64,000 nt of DNA, from positions 186,001 to 250,000 of the forward strand of contig CBDDBH010000028.1 in assembly GCA_965225625.1 (NCBI GenBank), written 5' to 3'. The first letter of the stretch is position 1. Every line of letters starts with the position of its first letter. Below are positions 58,404 to 64,000 of the stretch, in pieces. The notes under the pieces were generated by a model. The model was not told the DNA's origin. It made no database searches and saw nothing but the letters and a program-made list of their open reading frames with translations. The position numbers were made by a program, and so were the translations under genes. This DNA comes from CBDDBH01 sp965225625 (GTDB taxonomy: Bacteria > Pseudomonadota > Gammaproteobacteria > JADZEE01).

Positions 58404-59777
58404 TCAGGATTTCGCGTGTTTGGCCAATTTCGGATCTATGCCTAGAGCCCGTAACTTCCGATATAAATGAGTTCGCTCCATGCCTATCCTGCTGGCAACC
58501 TTGCTGACACTGCCACCCTCGATTTGAAGTTGATAATCAAGGTAGGCTTTCTCGAATTTTTCCCGCGCATCGCGCAGCGGCAAATCGAAACCGGGTAAAG
58601 CATCGGAAGCGATCTGTGCCGGCCTAATCCCCAGAGCACTGTTTACTTCGGTTACTTCGATATTTTCTGAGTTGCCTAGGATCAACAATCGCTGAACCAG
58701 ATTCTTGAGCTCGCGTACGTTGCCCGGCCATTCGTAATTGCGCAAGCGATGTTGCGCCGCCAGGCTGAATCGACGCGAGGGTAATCCTTCCTGGTCGACG
58801 AACTTATCGAGATAATGTTGCAGCAATAAGGCGACGTCCTCAGTGTGGTCACGCAGCGGCGGTACGTTGAGCGGAACCACATTCAAATGGTAATACAGGT
58901 CCTCGCGGAACCGACCATCACGAATCGCATCGTGTAAATCGTGGCGAGTCGCAGCAATGATTCGCACGTTGACGGCAACCGGTTCACGGCCGTTTACGCG
59001 CAGAAACGACTGATTTTCCAGCGCGTTCAAAAGCCGTGCTTGCGTGTTGAGATCCATGTCGGCTATATCTTTCAGGAATAAAGCGCCTCCGTTAGAACGC
59101 TCCAATGATCCAAAATGGACATCGCCGCCGTCTTCGGACCCAAACAGTTCCGCATCCGGATTTTCCCGCGCCAGTCCGGCCACGTTTGCGTGCACGAACG
59201 GTCCGTCCGGATTGACGCTGTGTTTATGCAGGTAATGGGCAAATATGTCCTTGCCGCTGCCGGATTCCCCGGTCATGAAAACCGCGGTCCGGTGATTGGC
59301 AATCCGCTTTACCTGTTCTTTCAGCTTTTGCAGTGTTGCGCTGTTGCCCAGTGGATATTCCACCGGATGACCAAGCGTACGCAGGCCTACGTTGTCTCGT
59401 CGCAACGTCGCGTTTTCGAGCGCCCGCTGAATGGTGAGTAGCAGTTTCGCGATCGATAGAGGTTTCTCGATGAAGTCGTAAGCGCCGAGTCGGGTAGCTT
59501 CCACCGCGGTTTCAACGGTGCCGTGTCCCGACATCATTATTACCGGAGAGTCCAAACTGTTGCTCTCTGACCATTCCTTCAATAGTGCTATGCCGTCGAT
59601 ATCCGGCATCCAAATATCTAGCAGTATGAGATCGGGTCTTCGCGTGCGGCGCGAATGTCGGGCTTGTTCGCCATTCTCAGCAACCGAGACTTCGTAACCC
59701 TCGTCCACGAGGATCTCGCGCACGAGGCTGCGAATATCGGGTTCATCATCGACAACTAAAATGTGAGAACTGCTCAT
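58404..59777 (-). CDS. ntrX: NtrX-like response regulator with degenerate AAA+ domain
   Basis: 457 residues: receiver domain with phospho-acceptor Asp54 (LILLDIWMPD), AAA+ domain and C-terminal Fis-type helix-turn-helix (KVASRIGMERTHLYRKLRALG). Walker A is GESGSGK (169-175). The GAFTGA loop that contacts sigma-54 is absent: the segment after AELFG reads SEDGGDVHFGSLERS. Walker B reads GGALFLKDIAD with Lys235-Asp236 in place of Asp-Glu. It is therefore unlikely to activate sigma-54 promoters and may act as a direct DNA-binding regulator. Starts with an ATGA overlap with ntrY. Confidence 0.88.
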   Translation of the reverse strand: MSSSHILVVDDEPDIRSLVREILVDEGYEVSVAENGEQARHSRRTRRPDLILLDIWMPDIDGIALLKEWSESNSLDSPVIMMSGHGTVETAVEATRLGAYDFIEKPLSIAKLLLTIQRALENATLRRDNVGLRTLGHPVEYPLGNSATLQKLKEQVKRIANHRTAVFMTGESGSGKDIFAHYLHKHSVNPDGPFVHANVAGLARENPDAELFGSEDGGDVHFGSLERSNGGALFLKDIADMDLNTQARLLNALENQSFLRVNGREPVAVNVRIIAATRHDLHDAIRDGRFREDLYYHLNVVPLNVPPLRDHTEDVALLLQHYLDKFVDQEGLPSRRFSLAAQHRLRNYEWPGNVRELKNLVQRLLILGNSENIEVTEVNSALGIRPAQIASDALPGFDLPLRDAREKFEKAYLDYQLQIEGGSVSKVASRIGMERTHLYRKLRALGIDPKLAKHAKS

Positions 59778-62038
59778 ACCGCGTCCTTCTCAGGAAGTTC
59801 ACCGCTCTTCGACGAGTCTAGTTGGAGAGTGATCGGCAGGCGTATTACAACACACGCACCACCTTCGCGATTGTTCTCTATCCACACTACCCCGCCGTGC
59901 TCATCGATTATCTTCTTCACGATCGCCAATCCTAATCCGGTTCCTCGCGGCTTGTTCGTCACATACGGCTCGAATACCTGGTCCATCAACTCCGCGGGGA
60001 TCCCTCGCCCGCGATCCGAAATCTTGACCTCTATGAAGCTGGCGTTCGAGTCATGAATGCTAAGCGTAGAGATTAGTATATACGGACTTGGCTCGTCATC
60101 ACTCGCTTCGAGCGCATTGGTGACCAGATTGTTCAGTACCTGGCGCAAGCGGCCGGCATCGGCCGAGATGGTCGGAAGCCCGCTGGCAAAGGCCGTTTGG
60201 ATATTCACTGACGAGTTGGCTGCGTGGAATAAATCCAATACCTCTCTTATTAGATCATTCAGATTTACTGCGTGCTGCTGAATTTTCGGAGGTCGGGCGT
60301 AATCAGAAAACGTATTCACCATGGTTTTCATGGTTTCAACTTGCGCAATGATCGTGTGGGTCAACCGGTCCAGCGCCTCACTGTCCTCGCTGGCCAGCTT
60401 GCCTAAGTATTTGTGACGCAAACGTTCCGCTGAGAGCTGAATGGGTGTTAGCGGATTCTTAATCTCGTGCGCCAGGCGGCGGGCGGCCTCACTCCAAGCT
60501 GCATCGCGTTGCCCTCGGAGTAACGCGGTGATGTCATCGAAAACGATGACATGGCCGGTCTGTTCGGGTCCGGCAGCGGCTAGTGAGGTGCCACGACACA
60601 TCAAAACCTGGCGCCCGCTATGACCAAATAACACTGCTTGTTCCTGCCAATCTCCGGGGCTCTCGCCTAGGTGTCGCGCGATGCATTCATACAGAGGCCG
60701 TATGTGAGCGTTGGCTACGGATATCTCTTTCATCGTATGTTGGGTGTGCCCGAGCAGCGGGATGCCAAGAATTTGTCTGGCACTATCGTTCGCGGTATTT
60801 AGTTGCTGGTCCGAGTCCAGCGTCATCACGCCAGATGACAGCCGGCCCAGTACAGCTTCGAGATAAACGCGTTGCGCATCTACTTCGTCACGACTCTGTC
60901 TCGCCTCGTCACGTGCGCGCTTAATCTTGCGGGTCATTTCATTAAACGATTTCACCAGAAAACCGAGATCATCTTCGCTGGTTTCCGGAATGGTTGTTTC
61001 GTAATGGCCTGCCGCTACAGCCAGTGTGCCACGGGCTAGATTACTGATTGGCGCGGACAGGCGGCGGGCAGAATAAAATGCTGCCAACACGGCGCAGAAA
61101 ATGCTAAACAGCAAAACCAAAGTAAGGGTCATCGTGAAGCTAATTTTTAATTGCTCACGAAGATAGGCAAGTTCAGTATATTTGGCGTATGCCCTCTGCA
61201 CAGTGTCCGCCAGGTCATTAATGTGTTCTGCGACAGGGTATAGCGCCTGCAGAATTTGACCGTCGCCGCCCAGGCCCGAATTCGGGACACCCACTGCTAC
61301 GCGAATCGCAAGGCCGGAGTCGCGGATGGGATCGAGTCCAATATAACTACTGCCTTGGCGAATTTGCAGCAGGATAGTCTTCGACGGTAGGTTTGGAACA
61401 ATGTCGATATTAGTGCTGCTGGATGCCAGCAGTAGTCCCTGTCTGTTGAGCAAGACTATTTCTTCGGCGCCCGAGCGTTCTCGCAGCGCGTCGAGATCCG
61501 GAATGTTCAGATCGCTGATGTTGGCGACGATAGTGCTACCGGGTGCTCGCAGGAGATCCAGATTCAACAGCGAGGGGCCGCGATTTTCGATCAATTCTCC
61601 TGCCATCTGCGTGGTTTGTTTTAACAAGTCCCGAGAGCGCAGGTCCAGAGCGGCGCGACTGAGTTCCAAGGAGTCCTGCAAAGCGTTCTCGATGCGCACA
61701 TCGAACCAACTATCGATGCCACGGCGTAGGAACTCCAATGAGAATCCATACACAATCAACACCGGAGACACGGCCAGCGCAATAAACAGTATCACCATCC
61801 TTAAGGTCAAGCGTGAGCCGGGCTCGCGCTGCCTCAATTGGCGGACCAGACGCCGGATGTTGAACACGATGAGCATCACGAGGGTGACGAGTCCGAGCGA
61901 GTTTACTACCAGCAGTGCCGAGTACAGTCGGCCGAAGCGCATGGAGTTTTGCGTCGCATCACTCATCATTAGAAGCGATACCAGCAGTAGCAGGCTGAGT
62001 ACCCCTACGCCGATCACAACGGAGATGCGTTTGTTCAT
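59774..62038 (-). CDS. ntrY: NtrY-like sensor histidine kinase
   Basis: 754-residue membrane kinase. Membrane segments lie at about 5-25, 34-58 and 78-100 with a large periplasmic sensor region (about 105-285), then a further segment near 295-318. HAMP follows (SARRLSAPISNLARGTLAVAAG, core SAPISNLARG), a PAS domain, and the phospho-acceptor histidine in RRLAHEIKNPLTPIQLSAERL (core AHEIKNPLTPIQ). ATP-binding N, G1 and G2 boxes are NLVTNALEAS, DRGRGIP and GTGLGLAIVKK. ATG 62038 overlaps the DUF4390 stop; the partner is the NtrX-like protein. Confidence 0.93.
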   Translation of the reverse strand: MNKRISVVIGVGVLSLLLLVSLLMMSDATQNSMRFGRLYSALLVVNSLGLVTLVMLIVFNIRRLVRQLRQREPGSRLTLRMVILFIALAVSPVLIVYGFSLEFLRRGIDSWFDVRIENALQDSLELSRAALDLRSRDLLKQTTQMAGELIENRGPSLLNLDLLRAPGSTIVANISDLNIPDLDALRERSGAEEIVLLNRQGLLLASSSTNIDIVPNLPSKTILLQIRQGSSYIGLDPIRDSGLAIRVAVGVPNSGLGGDGQILQALYPVAEHINDLADTVQRAYAKYTELAYLREQLKISFTMTLTLVLLFSIFCAVLAAFYSARRLSAPISNLARGTLAVAAGHYETTIPETSEDDLGFLVKSFNEMTRKIKRARDEARQSRDEVDAQRVYLEAVLGRLSSGVMTLDSDQQLNTANDSARQILGIPLLGHTQHTMKEISVANAHIRPLYECIARHLGESPGDWQEQAVLFGHSGRQVLMCRGTSLAAAGPEQTGHVIVFDDITALLRGQRDAAWSEAARRLAHEIKNPLTPIQLSAERLRHKYLGKLASEDSEALDRLTHTIIAQVETMKTMVNTFSDYARPPKIQQHAVNLNDLIREVLDLFHAANSSVNIQTAFASGLPTISADAGRLRQVLNNLVTNALEASDDEPSPYILISTLSIHDSNASFIEVKISDRGRGIPAELMDQVFEPYVTNKPRGTGLGLAIVKKIIDEHGGVVWIENNREGGACVVIRLPITLQLDSSKSGELPEKDAV

Positions 62039-62631
62039 TGGTTCAGGGCCAATGAGTACCAACCACTGGACATCCGCCAATTAGGCGAAATGTACGCTAT
62101 CGGGCGCAGCGGAGCGGGCAACGACTCAATATCGAGTCGGGAGCGGATCATTGCGACGTAGTCTTTGCTTGGATCTGTCGTGCTTTGTTCGGTAATTGGA
62201 ATCGGATCCAACAAACTCAGAGAATCAATCGCGGCCTCCAAAGATTCGAAGATGCGACGTGAATCCAGTGACGTGTTGATCACCAGATATTGCTTACTGA
62301 GTGCGTGGCGTTCCAGGCGATAGCCTTGCACCGCACGGGCAACGACGGGATCCCATAAATATCGGCGCTTGCGTTTAATCTCTACCTCTATGTATATCGT
62401 CAGGCTCACCCCATTTGCGAGCGCCTCCAACGATTCCTCGCTGAACTCGAAGCTCGCTTGCGCGGCGATGGTGTATATGTCGTTAATGACGTCGATGGAT
62501 GCTCCGGTTATGCCGAAACCGGAACACCAGCTTGTGCTACTTAGGCAAGCAAACAGCAGCGCGGTGGCTAACTGGATTCCGCCGAAATTTCGCACGCTAG
62601 GTTTTACTAAGAACCGCATAAAAAAATCCAT
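62035..62631 (-). CDS. DUF4390 family exported protein
   Basis: About 198 residues with a signal peptide (LATALLFACLSSTSWCSG). YTIAAQASFEFSEESLEAL and LTIYIEVEIKRKRRYLWDP are the DUF4390 patterns. Function is unknown, but members sit just upstream of ntrY in many Gammaproteobacteria, suggesting a sensory or envelope accessory role for the kinase. Start ATG 62631 (four residues later, ATG 62619, is possible). It overlaps the rsmB 3' end. Confidence 0.86.
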   Translation of the reverse strand: MDFFMRFLVKPSVRNFGGIQLATALLFACLSSTSWCSGFGITGASIDVINDIYTIAAQASFEFSEESLEALANGVSLTIYIEVEIKRKRRYLWDPVVARAVQGYRLERHALSKQYLVINTSLDSRRIFESLEAAIDSLSLLDPIPITEQSTTDPSKDYVAMIRSRLDIESLPAPLRPIAYISPNWRMSSGWYSLALNQ

Positions 62632-63928
62632 CCATATCCGCTTCTCCCGGAAGGATCTGACGCCCAAAACCCGTTTCCAATCCCCAATCTACCGTGATTC
62701 GCAAATGTTTTGCGTTTTCGTTGCGCGCTGCGAATTGTCGAACCTGTTCGGCATTTTCCGTGGGCAGAATCGAGCATGTTGCATACACAAGCCTACCCTC
62801 CGGGGCCAGCAGGGGCCATAGTGATTCGAGCAACTCGCGTTGTTGTTGCGCAAATTGCTGGATATCACTGGCGCGACGCAGGTGCTTTATATCGGGATGG
62901 CGGCGGATCACGCCGGTCGCCGAGCATGGTGCGTCGAGCAAAATTCGATCAAATGCGACGCCGTCCCACCAAATATCGGGACGCTTCGCGTCCGCGCACA
63001 ATACCTGTGCAGTTAGGTTTGTTCGTGCAAGGTTTTGTTCAATGCGTGCGCAGCGTTGGGGATCGTTGTCCACCGCGAGAAGCTCAATGTCATCGGCGAT
63101 TTCCAGCAGATGAGTTGTTTTGCCGCCCGGCGCCGCGCACGCGTCCAATACGCGCTGGCCGGGCTGCGCATTGAGCAGTGGTGCCGCCAGCTGGGCCGCT
63201 GCATCCTGTACTGATACGGTTCCGGCATTGAAATCTGGGATGGCATCAACCGCAAGTGGAGAATCCAGAGTTATCCCTTGCGGACAGTGCGCCGGCAGTT
63301 GGTAGGCAATCCCGCAAGCTCGCAACTTGTCCAGATAACTGGCGCGGGAGCCTGCGCGCGCGTTTGCACGCAACGTCAAGGGGGGCCGCTGATTGTTCGC
63401 GTCCAGTGCACTCTGCCAGTGTTCGGGCCAACTCTGGCGAACGACGTCGATAAACCACTCCGGATGGGCGTATCGGACCTCGGGATTGCTTCCCAGGCGA
63501 GCATCTATTGTGCTGCGCTCGCGAGCGTGACGGCGCAGTACCGCATTTACCAAAGGCACCGCCCAAGGTTTGTTTAGTTCGCGGCATGCTTGAACTGTTT
63601 CCATGACAGCGGCATGTTGCGGAACGTTCATATGGCGTTGTTGATAGAGGCCGACGCCGATAAGGGCGTTGATGTCGCTGTGTTTGGTCGCCAGCGGGCG
63701 TTCTAAAAGCGCATCAATCAGGTGCGCAAGCTGCGACCACCAACGCAGCGTGCCGAAGCAAAGTTCACGCGTCAGCGCTGAGGTGTTGTTACTATCAGAA
63801 TCGTTGGTTGCGGCATTTGAGTGACCCATTGAGCGTCCGCCGACGATTACTGAGGCAACCATACGTGCTGCGCTCGCACGCGCATTTGTTTGTCCGTGAG
63901 TGGAGGCGATATGAGTCTGTCTGTTCAA
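62597..63928 (-). CDS. rsmB: RsmB, 16S rRNA (cytosine-967-C5)-methyltransferase
   Basis: 443 residues: N-terminal NusB-like RNA-binding domain (SALTRELCFGTLRWWSQLAHL, core LTRELCFGTLRW) and C-terminal Rossmann methyltransferase with DACAAPGGKTTHLLE, LDAPCSATGVIRRHPD and the catalytic cysteine region VYATCSILPTEN. The frame begins at TTG 63928; no ATG precedes the conserved NARASAARMVASVI block, so an unusual start is likely. Confidence 0.94.
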   Translation of the reverse strand: MNRQTHIASTHGQTNARASAARMVASVIVGGRSMGHSNAATNDSDSNNTSALTRELCFGTLRWWSQLAHLIDALLERPLATKHSDINALIGVGLYQQRHMNVPQHAAVMETVQACRELNKPWAVPLVNAVLRRHARERSTIDARLGSNPEVRYAHPEWFIDVVRQSWPEHWQSALDANNQRPPLTLRANARAGSRASYLDKLRACGIAYQLPAHCPQGITLDSPLAVDAIPDFNAGTVSVQDAAAQLAAPLLNAQPGQRVLDACAAPGGKTTHLLEIADDIELLAVDNDPQRCARIEQNLARTNLTAQVLCADAKRPDIWWDGVAFDRILLDAPCSATGVIRRHPDIKHLRRASDIQQFAQQQRELLESLWPLLAPEGRLVYATCSILPTENAEQVRQFAARNENAKHLRITVDWGLETGFGRQILPGEADMDGFFYAVLSKT

Positions 63929-64000
63929 GCGATTGTCTTAGTGCGCATGGCAGAATATCTCGAACGTGCGCGGTGGTCGGAAAGTGGTGAATTAACCGCA
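63925..64000 (-). CDS. Possible 3' end of the gene upstream of rsmB
   Basis: A minus-strand frame is open from the window edge to TGA 63925-63927, which overlaps the rsmB TTG as TTGA. Its 24 codons are not recognisable. fmt often precedes rsmB in this group, but these residues do not clearly match an Fmt C-terminus. Confidence 0.2.
   Translation of the reverse strand, partial: AVNSPLSDHRARSRYSAMRTKTIA

Overview
The window is a gene-dense, moderately GC-rich chromosomal segment of a gammaproteobacterium. It carries no phage, plasmid or transposase gene. The placement rests on gene order: purM / DUF2066 / perM / hda / wrbA / arsC / yihY; dapF / DUF484 / xerC; hslVU / DUF971 / ubiE-ubiJ-ubiB; gpmI / envC / ctpA / yibQ facing rhodanese / secB / gpsA / trmL; and rsmB / DUF4390 / ntrY / ntrX / trkA / trkH. 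These runs are typical of non-enteric Gammaproteobacteria. UbiE, UbiJ and UbiB imply ubiquinone-based respiration. I cannot assign an order or genus by eye.

Layout. 1-9 kb: end of trmJ, purM, then DUF2066-perM-hda, wrbA, arsC, yihY and a FimW-like protein. 9-20.5 kb: acyP, proS and a branched-chain amino acid and phospholipid block (ilvB-ilvH-ilvC, a Psd-like pseudoenzyme, pssA, a leucine-rich leader ORF, leuA), then a family 4 uracil-DNA glycosylase, rimI and cysM. 20.5-25.4 kb: a YdbH/YdbL-type envelope pair, a DEDD exonuclease and rlmD. 25.4-34 kb: a peptide-binding lipoprotein and L,D-transpeptidase, an ECF sigma factor operon (sigma, anti-sigma, small acidic secreted protein, DUF3106 protein), two peptide permeases, nagZ and a TraB/GumN protein. 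34-45 kb: MscS channel, HAD phosphatase, DUF488, dapF-DUF484-xerC, hslVU, DUF971 and ubiEJB. 45-55 kb: sel1, nrtS, yibQ, ctpA, envC and gpmI on the minus strand, then rhodanese, secB, gpsA, trmL and pyrD. 55-64 kb, all minus strand: a TPR protein, trkH, trkA, ntrX, ntrY, DUF4390 and rsmB.

Packing is tight. Many neighbours overlap by ATGA, several convergent pairs overlap or abut at their stops, and trmL and pyrD leave no divergent intergenic space.

Most interesting points: (1) the ECF sigma operon, whose last product is a basic periplasmic protein built of 18-residue repeats and whose third product is a small acidic secreted protein resembling the acidic tail of the anti-sigma factor; (2) a dispersed family of MITE-like inverted repeats (TAGCCCGCATATTGCA type) with full, mini, solo and decayed copies, several sharing a stop codon with a gene; (3) an NtrX-like regulator lacking the sigma-54 loop and canonical Walker B residues; (4) a phosphatidylserine decarboxylase homologue without its catalytic residues; (5) a leucine leader/attenuator candidate before leuA; (6) a possible YnbE-YdbL fusion; (7) a wall-peptide uptake and recycling neighbourhood. 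All calls are by eye, without database searches.
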